The notes beneath the pieces were generated by a model. It made no database searches. It had not been told where the DNA came from and saw only the letters and a program-made list of their open reading frames with translations. Shown here piece by piece: positions 1 to 10,421 of a stretch of DNA of 64,000 nt. The stretch lies in the NCBI GenBank assembly GCA_933207985.1, contig OW240920.1, positions 131,262,167 to 131,326,166 on the forward strand, given 5' to 3'. Each line of letters opens with the position of its first letter. Within the stretch, counting starts at the first letter, position 1. The translations under genes were made by a program, and so were the position numbers. The DNA comes from Pelobates cultripes. Lineage: Eukaryota > Chordata > Amphibia > Anura > Pelobatidae.

Positions 1-884
1 TCAGTGATATATAATTGCCAAATGACTGCTCAGAATGGTCACAGCGATAAAGTATTTTTACTCTAGTGTTATTGTTATCAGATCTTGCTGTTTCACACAG
101 GGTAACATCGGAGCTTGCATGTGGGGCTGCCTGCAGGATACAGGCTCCAACCAAGAGCTGGATTGAAAGACAGAACAATCTCTTTTAATTGGCCCAGTAT
201 TTATTTAGAGACTGTAAGAGTCTCTAAAATCAGGGGTAGGCGACCTTCGGTACTCCAGATGTCGTGGACAGCATCTCCACTAATGCTTTATCAACATTAT
301 AATTGTAGGAGCAGTATGGGAGATGGAGTCCATAATATAAGGGTTGCTTTTTCCTGCTTAAAAATGCTCCTTACAGAGATCGGCATGCCATGCTTGTACC
401 AGACATTGCCATGGTAGTTGGGGAGTGGTAGTGGTAAGATTTTGGGCATTGCTGGAACTCCACATTTAAGGACCCAATGGTCATGAATTATCCCTTTATT
501 TACCTTTAAGAGGACTGAGCACAGAACGTACAGTGACCTAGTATATAGACCAGGAGAAAATGGACCATGTAATAGAGGAAAAGGTAAACATACATAAAAC
601 ATGCATACTCAGGAGAGCTAATGAAAGCTACTTTGGAGCTTCCAGCTCTGTGTCGGAAGTAGTGGGGTCAGGGAGAGGCACCTAATGAACCTCAGGTAAG
701 AAATCAAAATGTTCTCAAATGGTTTAATTACTTACAATTGGGGTGGGGGAGAGGATGCACCAGGGCACTCCTGGCACCATCACCACTGCATGGCACCATC
801 ACCACTGCATGGCACTGCAACATTGTCAACCAATCAGTAATCTCCCATTTAGCATTCAGCAAGCAGCCAAAACGTTTTTCATAA
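1..884. other. No recognised feature
   Basis: I see no convincing exon, RNA gene or transposon end here. The open frames are short and do not resemble a known protein. A short direct duplication (two copies of a 16-18 base unit containing ggcaccatcaccactgc) sits near 774-812. The region is probably intergenic or intronic. Confidence 0.4.
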
Positions 885-1100
885 TTAAAGGGACACTATA
901 GGCACCAAAACAACTTTAGCTTCATTAAGTGGTTTTGGTGTATAGATCATGCCCCACCAGTCTCACTGCTCATTTCTCTGCCATTTAGGAGGTAAATTAA
1001 TGTGTTTTTTCAAGCCCTAGCCTCACCTCCCTGTTTGTGACTTATACGGCCTTCCTAAACACTTCCTGTGAAAAGAGATCTAATGTTTAAACTTCCTTTC
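885..1100 (+). mobile_element. T2-type MITE, truncated (Kolobok-like)
   Basis: The segment begins with TTAA followed by AGGGACACTATAGGCACC, the terminus typical of frog T2-family MITEs (TTAA target site, TTAAAGGRR end). The next 200 bases resemble one half of the full-length copy at 61899-62451. No matching right end was found, so this copy is truncated. Confidence 0.6.
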
Positions 1101-1732
1101 CTGATCATACATGGCAGCATTTACTCATGGGTAAGCTTCACTTGCTACCAGAACAACAAGGGAATCCCTGGACATGAAGTCCCATTGCTGACCTCTGTTC
1201 TGATATTTAGGTGATTCTTCTGCGTGTCCTACTATCTGGACTTTGCAGCCAATGTGGTGGCTTTAAGCTGTGGAGTCATCCTGTAAAATATGATACTGTT
1301 TATGACAAACATTTGACTTAAAAAAAATTTCACACGGTCACTGTACCCAGATCCGTATAAGTTATGGTCACTCCTAGCATTGCATTGATGTAATCATTTA
1401 GGATTTTATGTTTTGACCCGTATTAAAATCTTTACTGATGAAACAAACTGCAGTAGGATCTAAAAATCTCCATAGGCTCTGCCGTAAGTCTTTCATCACT
1501 ATATGAAGATAAGGTCAGTGTAAGCTTGTGGTTGTTTGTTCTCATGAGAAGAACGGAATATCTTTGACTATTCTACTTATGCGTCTCTTGCCACAATGTA
1601 TCCTGTGCCTCTGGTTAACACCTGCTCATTGTTGTCTACCAATTACATTTTACCAACTTGTATTAATCAACCGTCTCTATTAATTCTGATTCTGTTGTTG
1701 CATAATTTGTACTATTTACTGGTTTTTAATCT
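1101..1732. other. No recognised feature
   Basis: AT-rich non-coding sequence with no exon or repeat that I recognise. Confidence 0.4.
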
Positions 1733-2162
1733 TTAAAGAAACACTATAGGGTCAGCAACATAAACAGGTATTCCTGACCCTATAGTGCAAAACCCACCAT
1801 ACAGGTGGCTTGCCCCCCCTCCCCCTTACCTCCCTTAAAACCATTAAAAACTTACCTTATTTCTAGCACAGTGAAGGTCCGCCGGCGCTAGCTCTGCCCG
1901 CTTGGTTACTTCATCAGAAAAGCATTGGATTGGCTAAAATTGGCAAGGGTGGGAGGCCAAACGCCGTTTTGGCCAATCCACACCTCCTCATAGAGATGCA
2001 TTGAATCAATGCAGCTCTATGTCAAAAATTCAGCATCCCCATGCATAGCGTGTTTTCTCTGAAAAGGCAGCGTTTGCATGAAAATGCCTGAAGGCAATTG
2101 TTATACTCACCTGAACAAATACATTAAGCTGTAGTTGTTCTGGTGACTATAGTGTCCCTTCA
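1733..2162. mobile_element. T2-type MITE, complete
   Basis: The left end reads TTAA-AGAAACACTATAGGG. The right end reads GACTATAGTGTCCCT-TCAA, so the right target-site copy has one change from TTAA. Inverted termini about 420 bp apart enclose non-coding sequence. This agrees with a non-autonomous Kolobok/T2 element; no transposase is encoded. Confidence 0.7.
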
Positions 2163-2229
2163 AATGTATGTCCTGATTTTGTCTACATTTCCTGCTTATA
2201 AATTAATAGATGTGGAAAAGAATGTGATA

Positions 2230-3603
2230 GGTGCTCACTCCAATATTAAATATAGAATAATTTGTAGGCTGCGGTAACCAGTACAAGGATTCCCAACCTT
2301 GTGAGAAAAGAATTCAAACAAAAGAAAAAAGAGGAACTGCGCCCCAGACAGTAATATAAGAAGTAATATACGTACAGAATTTTGTTCAAATGGTTCACGT
2401 ATAACCTCAAATATAAAAACAGAGAAAAAAAATAATAGTGCAATATGGTATGGTGAATAGGTAAAATTTTAGCGTGGATTAGAGTAGTATACACTCACAT
2501 TTGGTAGAGCTAACCAGGAGCTCTACCGTAATTTGCATGGACGGAACAATCCCCGTCTAATGATCTATGTGGAAGCGAATGACTCCAATATTCCAGAAAG
2601 GCGGCAATATAAAAGACATAAAAGGAAACTCCAATAGTGTAGTATATTCTGATGATAATAAGAGGAAATAAAATAAAGAATATGATACTCACATTTACTA
2701 GAGCAGAAACTTGCTCTAGTATACTCAGTTTAGGTGGTATAATCCCCACCAGAGGATATGTTGACCAGGAAGTAAGGTTTAGAATAAAAAAATAAATAGA
2801 TGTATATAGCTTTAAAATACACTATTTAATAACATATAAATAAAACAAAAACAAGGTGCCATAAGAAAAGTCCCACTTAACGCGTTTCACCTATCACAGA
2901 CTTCTTCAGAAGTGTGGGAAAGTCTTTAAGAGTGTCCTTTATATAGGGAATACAATTATAGAAAATTACTTCCTGGTGTGTCCAATATCCTGTTACCACT
3001 CGTGAAACGCACGCGTCGCACCTGAAGCGGTTGCATGTGGTAATATTATGTGTTCCAGCTTGGAACGCATTGGCGCCATTATGGGGCCGCATGCGTTCCA
3101 TTCAGCAGATACCACTTATCGGGTATAGTTGCAAAAAAGAATTCTTTAGGTTCCCGCAGTGTTAGATGTATTGTGGGTGCACATCATCAATATTGTTTTG
3201 TTATATATTGTAGATGGGCGCATGTTCCCGGCGTCCATACAGGGTGACGTCACTAGGTCTCCGTGGGCGTACTCAGAATCAGGCGGCAGTTATTTCGGCC
3301 ATATTGATGAAGGGCAGAGTGTGGGAAAAACATGAAGAGCTAAATCAGTACTAATCATAACATATTGATCTATTAGTATCTGTCCATAGCGTTCTAAAAT
3401 TGAGATATAGGTGTCTAAAAGAAAACAATGTATTAAAAAAAAGAAAAGAATGGGTATAAAAAGAGTATAATCATAAAAATCCATATATCCAAGAATAAAA
3501 AGGATAATAAGTTGAGTTGCAAAGAAAAGCATATAAAAACACTAAAAAGCATAGGTACTTATTCATAATATATGGCAAAGCATTGATATACAAATAATAA
3601 AAG
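2230..3603. repeat. Penelope-type terminal repeat (putative)
   Basis: This stretch has the same layout as the foldback arms at 4055-5256: phrases of the form ctcacattt followed by short hairpins (for example gtagagct..agctctac near 2502-2528 and tagagca..tgctcta near 2699-2718), then an AT-rich block and a hammerhead-like core at 2874-2914. Penelope-like elements are known to carry hammerhead motifs in their terminal repeats. The family assignment is an inference. The 3' part up to 3603 is unrecognised and directly abuts a hAT insertion. Confidence 0.4.
2874..2914 (-). ncRNA. Hammerhead-ribozyme-like motif
   Basis: Read on the minus strand: CACTT, then CTGAAGA (fits CUGANGA), one extra A, a weak 4-bp stem II with two wobbles, GAAA, ACGCGT (two-base-pair stem III), T, and AAGTG, which pairs with the opening CACTT. 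This is type I hammerhead geometry with a minimal stem III, as described for Penelope-like elements. The extra A after the CUGANGA box and the weak stem II may impair activity. Confidence 0.45.
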
Positions 3604-4054
3604 ATGGAAACTAGTGATGTCCCGAACGGTTCGCCAGCGAATAGTTCCTGGCGAACATCGCTTGTTCGCGTTCACCACAGATGGCGAACATATGCGCTGT
3701 TCGATCCGCCCCCTATTCGTCATCATTGAGTAAACTTTGACCCTGTACCTCACAGTCAGCAGACACATTCCAGCCAATCAGCAGCAGACCCTCCCTCCCA
3801 GACCCACCCACCTCCTGGACAGCATCCATCTTACATTCATTGTGAAGCTGCATTCTTAGTGAGAGGAGGGACAGTGTAGCTGCTGCTGATTTGATAGGGA
3901 AATTGATAGCTAGTAATACAAATAATACACTGGCGCTATCATTAAATTAAACACTCTTTAGTCTAACAACAAAATTATATTTAGACCAAGCTGCTGTAAC
4001 ACCTAGATGCAATCTTTCTTATTTACATCAATCTAGAAAAAAGGTAAAAAAATA

Positions 4055-4608
4055 TAAAATCGGTGTAGCGCTCTATACATACAATATGGTTGAGCCTAAT
4101 AGAATAGTCAGGCTTCCAAATGTGGGTAGTTCCAATGTCTTATAAAGTCCACCTAAAATAAGCAAAGAGAACTCTAATAGTGTAACACTGTAAATTAAAC
4201 TGATAGTGAGAGTCAAATATAATAAACTCACATTCTTCTGAGCTTAATGCCAAGCTCAGGAATAAGTGCGTATAGGTCCGTACAGGCGACCTTCCCCTTC
4301 TTCTTATTAGGTGTTTATCTCAGATCGTCTCTAGGACTCAAACAAAACAGATATATGGTGTAGAATGTCTGTATACAGTATTACTACTTAAAGTATATAA
4401 TATACTCACAAAAATGGAGCCTCTATATCGGCTCTGTCTCTGCACGTTGAATAAAATGTAAAACTTTTCAAAGCAGGAACCAGGAAAAGCCCATATAGTA
4501 TTTTAAAAAGTATAAATAATTTATTAAATTACAAGGGTATAAGAAACCCCCTATAGTAAATTAAAAACGCCAAAATACCAAGCGCTGAAAAATTAAAAAT
4601 AAACAGAT
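4055..4608 (+). repeat. Left arm of a 554-bp inverted repeat
   Basis: This arm is the reverse complement of 4703-5256. Both arms contain the ctcacatt + hairpin phrase (gagctt..aagctc) seen in the neighbouring Penelope-type repeat. Arm lengths match without any indel. Such long identical arms imply a recent origin, a gene-conversion event, or an assembly artefact. Confidence 0.85.
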
Positions 4609-4620
4609 TTTGACATTGGA

Positions 4621-4665
4621 TCCAGCTGAGGAAGCCGTCGGAGTTACGGCGAAACGCGTTCTGGA
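4621..4665 (+). ncRNA. Hammerhead-ribozyme-like core (type I, minimal stem III)
   Basis: In order: TCCAG (stem I 5' strand, 4621-4625); CTGAGGA, matching CUGANGA (4626-4632); one extra A (4633); GCCGT (4634-4638), loop, ACGGC (4646-4650), a perfect 5-bp stem II; GAAA (4651-4654); CGCGTT (4655-4660), in which AC..GT forms a 2-bp stem III closed by a two-base loop; CTGGA (4661-4665), pairing perfectly with TCCAG. The predicted cut would follow U4660. All conserved core bases are present; the single inserted A is the only departure. It lies at the exact centre of the foldback. Confidence 0.6.
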
Positions 4666-4702
4666 AAGAAGTGTATGATATTATTATGCCCATTTGTTTA
4701 TT

Positions 4703-5256
4703 ATCTGTTTATTTTTAATTTTTCAGCGCTTGGTATTTTGGCGTTTTTAATTTACTATAGGGGGTTTCTTATACCCTTGTAATTTAATAAATTATTTATA
4801 CTTTTTAAAATACTATATGGGCTTTTCCTGGTTCCTGCTTTGAAAAGTTTTACATTTTATTCAACGTGCAGAGACAGAGCCGATATAGAGGCTCCATTTT
4901 TGTGAGTATATTATATACTTTAAGTAGTAATACTGTATACAGACATTCTACACCATATATCTGTTTTGTTTGAGTCCTAGAGACGATCTGAGATAAACAC
5001 CTAATAAGAAGAAGGGGAAGGTCGCCTGTACGGACCTATACGCACTTATTCCTGAGCTTGGCATTAAGCTCAGAAGAATGTGAGTTTATTATATTTGACT
5101 CTCACTATCAGTTTAATTTACAGTGTTACACTATTAGAGTTCTCTTTGCTTATTTTAGGTGGACTTTATAAGACATTGGAACTACCCACATTTGGAAGCC
5201 TGACTATTCTATTAGGCTCAACCATATTGTATGTATAGAGCGCTACACCGATTTTA
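4703..5256 (-). repeat. Right arm of a 554-bp inverted repeat
   Basis: Reverse complement of 4055-4608 (see that entry). The outer boundary is where taaaatcgg/ccgatttta stops pairing. Confidence 0.85.
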
Positions 5257-5677
5257 AATTGATAGCTAGGCTCGTGTATTTAGTGTCCACTACAGTCCTG
5301 AACGACTCATCTGATCTCTGCTGTAAGGACAGCACCCCAAAAAGCCCTTTTTAGGGCTAGAACATCAGTCTGCTTTTTTTTTCTGTGTAATGTAATTGCA
5401 GTTGCCTGCCTGCCAGCCTGTGTGTCAGGCTCACAGCATATACTGTGCCCACTTGCCCAGTGCCACCACTCACTGGTGTCACAATAGCTTGCATTTAAAA
5501 AAACAAACAAAATTTTTTTTTGACTGTAATATAATAGCAGTCAGTTTCCTTCATGAGTGTGCGTTTCAGGGCCTGCCCAGTGCCACCACTCACTCACTGG
5601 TGTCCCAATAGCTTGTATTTAAAAAAAACAAAACTTTTTGGACTGTAATATAATAGCAGTCAGTTTCCTTCACGAGT

Positions 5678-5977
5678 GTGTGTTTCAGGGCCTACCTCGC
5701 CTTAACTGCAGATATCGACACTCTGAGGAGCGACGAACCCCTTGACTACTGGGTGTGCAGGCTTGACCTGTGGCCTGAGCTATCCCAATTTGCGATAGAA
5801 TTTCTGGCCTGCCCCGCTTCAAGTGTCCTGTCAGAAAGGACCTTCAGTGCAGCAGGAGGTATTGTCACTGAGAAGAGAAGTCGCCTAGCTCAAAAAAGTC
5901 TATATTACCTCACCTTTATTAAGATGAATGAGGGATGGATCCCGAAGGGACTGACAGTGGACGATGCATTCGACTAA
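5678..5977 (+). pseudogene. hAT transposase C-terminal fragment
   Basis: The frame encodes about 80 residues of a hAT dimerisation domain: LDYW near the start, a Trp-Pro-x-Leu stretch, then ACPASSVLSERTFSAAGGI, the hallmark of hAT C-terminal domains, followed by KRSRLA. It ends in a proper stop at 5977. The catalytic RNase-H-like part and the BED finger are absent, so this is a remnant of the transposase of the enclosing element. There is no ATG and no sign of host use. Confidence 0.85.
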
Positions 5978-6007
5978 AAAAGGCCTGATGAGGGGGACGT
6001 AACAGGG

Positions 6008-6374
6008 TGTCGCGGCTGCCGCCGTTTGATATTTAAATCCCTAGCTCACCCCAGTACCTTGCCCTGTCGTGGTTTCCTGTTCCTGGTTTCCTGAGAGAGC
6101 TTTATAATTGTGAATCTGATTTCCTGGTATCCTGATCTTGGCTTTTCCCTGGTTATTCTGAATTCTGGTTTCCCTGACTTGGCTTGTGTAAATGGTATTG
6201 TGTATTTTCTGGCTTCCTTGACCTCGGCTTTCCCTTTGACCATTCTCTGTCTCTAGCGTATTAGTCAAGCCATTCTAAGGTCCGGTTTATGCTCTGTCCT
6301 TTTATTTTCCTTTTCTTGCCTATGTATATGTTTACATAGTTTCTGCGTGCTGGACCACACTAGTAGTCGTGACA
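6008..6374. mobile_element. Solo LTR (Gypsy-like) inside the hAT
   Basis: A 367-bp segment starts TGTCGCGG and ends GTGACA. It interrupts the unit of a 175-bp tandem repeat: the uninterrupted copies at 6552 and 6727 read aacaggg-attaaa, whereas here aacaggg is followed by the segment and then ttggg-attaaac. The flanks (caggg / ttggg) may be a decayed 5-bp duplication. The interior has degenerate cctggtttcctg-type repeats, as in some frog Gypsy LTRs. The orientation is unsure. Confidence 0.6.
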
Positions 6375-6376
6375 TT

Positions 6377-6772
6377 GGGATTAAACTGATAAAAATAGTA
6401 CTACTTAACACACCACTCCTATCTGGTGGAACATTAGATTGCACGCGCAGTGCCCCAAATTTGAAGAAGGCGGACCGACCAAGCATCTTTTTTCATCTCC
6501 CAGTTCCTAAAATCGATGCCTCATACACGTCCCCTGATAGGGGACGTAACAGGGATTAAATTGATAAGAATAGAACTAGTTAACACACCACTCCTATCTG
6601 GTGGCACATAAGATTACACGCGCAGTGCCCCAAATTTGAAGTAGGAGGACCGACCAAGCATCTTTTTCCATCTCCCGTTTCCTAAAATCGATGCCATATA
6701 CACGTCCCCTGATAGGGGACGTAACAGGGATTAAACTGATAGGAATAGTACTACTTAACACACCTTATAATA
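6377..6772 (+). repeat. 175-bp tandem repeat within the hAT
   Basis: The motif gggattaaa recurs at 6377, 6552 and 6727, giving an exact period of 175 bp; the third copy is partial. Each junction carries a palindrome of the form cgtccccTgatAggggacg (6531-6548 and 6706-6723). Subterminal repeats of this kind are common in hAT elements. Confidence 0.75.
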
Positions 6773-7033
6773 ATGCAGAGAGAGGCAACGCAGAGAGAGG
6801 AGTCTGAAGAAGAGGAGTCAGAGGAGGAAGGTGGCTTTGAGGAGGTGGAAGACCAAACACAGCAGGCGTCCCAGGGGGCTTGTTGTCACCTTTTGGGGAC
6901 CCTTGGTGTTGTATGTGGCTGGGTGGAGGAAGAGACCTTCAATGATATCAGTGAGGACAAGGAACGGGACATGGCTAGCTTGGTATCCAACCTTGTGCAA
7001 ATGGACTGTTTGCGGTTGTTTGCGGTGCGTTAA
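6773..7033 (+). other. Glu-rich open frame inside the hAT, unrecognised
   Basis: An 86-codon frame starts at a true ATG with a very acidic stretch (EESEEEESEEEGGFEEVEDQ), followed by a Cys/Trp-containing part. I do not recognise it. It lies downstream of the hAT dimerisation domain, so it may be a second hAT reading frame, a captured fragment or chance. There is no independent support. Confidence 0.25.
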
Positions 7034-7366
7034 ACGGGGAGTTTGGTCTGTCACTGTGAAGCGGGCGTAACCCTTACGCTACCTGATCGATACAACATCA
7101 TACCTTAAAACCAGACTCTGCATCAACTATGTAATTTTCCATGGAAGTTTTGCCATGGATCCCCCTCCGGCATGCCAGAGTCCAGGTGTTAGTCCCCTTG
7201 AAACAACTTTTCCATCACTATTGTGGCCAGAAAGAGTCCTTGTGGGTTTTAAAATTCACCTGCCTATTGAAGTCTATGGCGGCCGGTCTGCCGGTTCGCG
7301 AACATTTACGGAAGTTCGCCGTTTGCGAACTGAAAATTTTATGTTCATGACATCACTAATGGGAAC

Positions 7367-8957
7367 ACATTATTCCAATATAACAAATAAATAAAATATA
7401 TAAAAAATACACATTAAGTGACATAACTATCAGAGTGGTGGTGGAGAGGTCAGAGATGGAAAGAAGGGTCAGTATATAGAGAGAGAAATTAATAATTGCC
7501 ACAATTTCTATCTGAATGATGTACTCCTTCTTGCCTTTGCCTAGTAATATCTACTATTTGTGTTTTTGGTTTCTACCTTGTCTGTAACATATCCTCTTCA
7601 CATCAGCGGCCGGCCCTTGTCACATATGTAAGGCACAAAACTTGCATTTCATATTTTTTTTTAACGTTTTTGTTGGGGCTATGGATAGAGTTAGCATAGG
7701 GTTTCATTAATCTTAGAGGGACATCGGGACAAAAAAATAAATGCCTACGCAGTGGCTGCTGTTCGGAATCTGGGATGTGTATATCCTGGTGTTGTCATTT
7801 AGGCGCTCTGTCACACCGGGCATTATAAGGGAAAAAAGACCAAAGCAATTCCATGGGGACCACAGCAGCATAACCATCACCAGATGTTTCCATTTTTTAT
7901 TGATTGAAATCCAGCACCAGGCATTGAGAAAACATGACGAAGTCCCACTACCATTTGGCCAATGATCAACCTAGCTTCTGCAGTTTGTGAGGGCCAAGCT
8001 GCTGGATTTAGTGAATGGAATCAGTGGTGTGAGCTGGAGATGGATAGGCTCTCTTTTGGCTTGTGTTACATATTAAGGTGTATTCCGATCGGGGTAGAGT
8101 GAGCGAGAGTACAAGGTAGTTGGCATGGGAACTTACTTCGAAAGATGTGTGCTCGGCAGGAAGAGCAGTGTAAACGAGGACTGTACGGGCAAAATGCACA
8201 CTGGCTTTAAATAGAATTAGAATTAAAGGAACTCTCTCAGCAGCAGCAGCTTGTTATATTTGAGTCATTGCTGATCTATCATTTTCCTTCTCACAAATTT
8301 CAACATAGCAGGGGAATCAGCCAGATGTAACCTTTAGATATGGCTTGGAACAGGTCATTGGAAACTTTTGTTATAAAATATCTAAAAAAAAACAATTAGG
8401 GCCTCACGTAAGAGAAAGATTATCAATTGCTTATATAGAGGGCCAGACCCAGTGCTAAGTTTTCTTAGGGCAGGTGGAAATAGTACGCATAGATGTTTTT
8501 TTTTTTTGTTTTTTTTTAGCAAGTATTAGTGTTAAAGGAACCCTGGGGCTGACTATATATACATAGTTAATGTAATAAAAAATAGAAATAATAAATTAAA
8601 AAACTGTGTTCTGCTGTCATCCAAGTACATCATATCCTCTCCACTCCTACAGATATTACCCCCAAAATTTGATTGTGACCCATAACTTTTTGGGATCTGT
8701 CAACTTAATCCCATGTACTTAACCTTTTACCCAATGAGAAATCATGCCCAGTTCAACACCAAAAACCTATAGATTCAAGTGTATAGTAAGCAATATCACG
8801 TTAAAGAGACCCACCACCACCCCCTGATATTATTAATCAGACAATACATTGGCCTGCCTTTTAGGACATCCAGGATCTGACGGCCCAAAGCTAATATGTG
8901 ATGTGTCAGACATATTATGCCAGAAAATAACACATCAGAGGTGATTAAACGTTAATC
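7367..8957. other. No recognised gene
   Basis: Mostly AT-rich non-coding DNA. A frame at 7741-7800 begins with a hydrophobic run after an ATG but lacks a convincing splice donor. Nothing else is supported. Confidence 0.4.
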
Positions 8958-9389
8958 AATGGTTAAACGGACATAAGGGACTTAATGGAAGCTTGGTTAT
9001 TTCAAAAACACAAAATTCTTAATTAGATTTAAGATATTTTATTGGTACACTATCGGTGCTTCAAGGTAACAGGAAGCAGAGAGAGAGAGAGGTCACAGGA
9101 TAAAAAGAAAGTTTGTGCAGTTCTGTTTGTCTGTATCTTCTGTCTGTTTTTTGATGGATGGGATAAGTTTCTGTTTAAAGATTGTTGGTGTGACTCAAGA
9201 CCATAAATATAGTATTTCATGCTCAATTTCAACTGTGCAAAGTTCAAGGTGGCAAATGTATTCACTAGGAAAGAGGAGAGCGCAAAAACAAAAATTCTGG
9301 GTATCAGATTCTTGAATCTAACATTAATAATTTTGTGTTTTTGAAATAACCAAGCTTCCAAAAAGTCCCTTATGTTTGCTTAACCATTT
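8958..9389. mobile_element. MITE with about 75-bp terminal inverted repeats
   Basis: The left arm (8958 to about 9030) containing AATGGTTAA, ACATAAGGGACTT and GGAAGCTTGGTTATTTC is the reverse complement, with a few changes, of the right arm (about 9315-9389). The interior of about 285 bp is non-coding. The superfamily is not determined; no clear target duplication was seen. Confidence 0.7.
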
Positions 9390-9934
9390 GAATTTAGGTG
9401 TCCCTTGTTGTTCTAGATAATATCCTTTAAAATCACAATGAAAATAATCTGTAATCCAACGTCAAGACAGACTCCTCAATGCAGCCCAATCCTCCTACGG
9501 TGAAGTGATCAAGTTTGATGACGGTTGTCCAATCAGAAACTACGGTGAATGCTGTCTATTGCAATGATCCACCAATCCAATGCTTTCTCTAGCAGAAACA
9601 TTGAATCCAGCACTTCTCACAATGCAGGACATAAAGTACATTCAATTCTTTCAATCTATTTCAGTCTACAGCCCCTAGTGGCTGTCTAAATGACAGTCAG
9701 TAGGAATGTGGACATTGTAATATGTAATTATAACTAGTAGTGTTTTCACCTGTGACCATCTATATCCTAAAATCACTTATTTAAAAGAACACTCCTAATG
9801 CCCCTCATTGTAAGTAGCCAAACTGTTTTAGAATCCTACCTCCACTACAGCCTTCATAGTACCGGACGTTCTCTGTCTGAGCTAAGCCGTGGAATTTTCT
9901 TCGATTTTTTTTTCCTCTTTTACATTTTTGTTTC

Positions 9935-10014
9935 TTAACCCCTTAAGTGCACATGACGGAAATATTCCATCATGATTCCTTTTTATTCCAGAAGTTGTGT
10001 CCTTTAGGGGTTAA
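9935..10014. mobile_element. 80-bp palindromic MITE (TTAACCCCTTAAG family)
   Basis: It starts TTAACCCCTTAAGTGCACATGA and ends TGTCCTTTAGGGGTTAA. A second copy of exactly the same length is at 34663-34742. TTAA at both ends suggests a Kolobok- or piggyBac-mobilised element. Confidence 0.7.
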
Positions 10015-10330
10015 CGCATAATGTTCCTTTAAATTGTAAGCTCATGGGAGTCGATCTGAGGAGACAGAAAGATTGATTCTGTCTCCGGAGATCCTCTATC
10101 GGTCTACAGCAATTTTTTCGGGTAATCCGTTTATTACATTTGTAGATAAGTAAACACAGCAAAAAATAAATAGATTACTAAATAATAATGACTATAAATA
10201 CTGGTAGTTTTTATTATTTTTTTTTCCTATTTAAATTTTGCAAAAAATATCCTGTGTGTGCCGTAGTTTCAAAATTCACATTCATATTATGTTCTTATTA
10301 AATTGTTTAATTGTGCTCTGTTTGTTGCAG

Positions 10331-10421
10331 ATCTGCAGTGTACAGTGAATCAGCACAAGCAAGTAACTTGTTTATGGGATCAGCAAGGGGTCCCGAAGGA
10401 AAACTATACTCTGAAATACTG
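10331..10421 (+). CDS. Exon of a class I cytokine receptor (first half of an FNIII module)
   Basis: The exon follows ...tttgttgcag and ends before gtatgt. It starts in phase 1 and ends in phase 2 and encodes about 29 residues: L-Q-C, nine residues, C-L-W, then ENYTLKYW. C-x9-C-x-W is the first disulfide signature of class I cytokine receptors, and (N)-x-T-L-x-Y-W matches the C'-strand of the common gamma, IL-13R-alpha, IL-5R-alpha and GM-CSFR-alpha family. It joins in frame to the exon at 13865, giving a split Trp codon at the junction. The upstream signal-peptide exon was not found. Orthology cannot be fixed from one half-domain. Confidence 0.75.

Larger units (their letters stand above)
3915..5256. 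mobile_element. Foldback insertion with 554-bp inverted arms (Penelope-like)
   Basis: The segment aaattgatagctag occurs on both sides of the insertion (3900-3913 and 5255-5268), which suggests a roughly 14-bp target duplication of the hAT sequence. Inside, arm 4055-4608 and arm 4703-5256 are reverse complements of equal length, and I saw no mismatch in the stretches I compared. The 94-bp spacer holds a hammerhead-like core. A unique tail of about 140 bp lies at 3915-4054. Penelope-like elements are known for inverted or tandem partial copies with hammerheads in their terminal repeats, so I assign it there; no RT is encoded. Confidence 0.6.
3612..7358 (+). mobile_element. hAT transposon with nested insertions
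   Basis: The element is bounded by TAGTGATGTC at 3612 and its inverted copy GACATCACTA ending at 7358. It is flanked by 8-bp target duplications atggaaac (3604-3611) and atgggaac (7359-7366), with one mismatch. An 8-bp duplication is the hAT signature. Inside, 5678-5977 encodes a hAT C-terminal dimerisation domain, confirming the superfamily. Two later insertions interrupt it: a foldback element (about 3915-5256) and a solo LTR (6008-6374). A 175-bp tandem repeat lies near its right half. The rest of the transposase is missing, so the element is inactive. Confidence 0.8.

Noticed and set aside
7741..7800. Possible signal-peptide exon (hydrophobic run after ATG)
   Set aside because: No acceptable GT donor in a suitable phase follows, so I could not connect it to the cytokine receptor exons.
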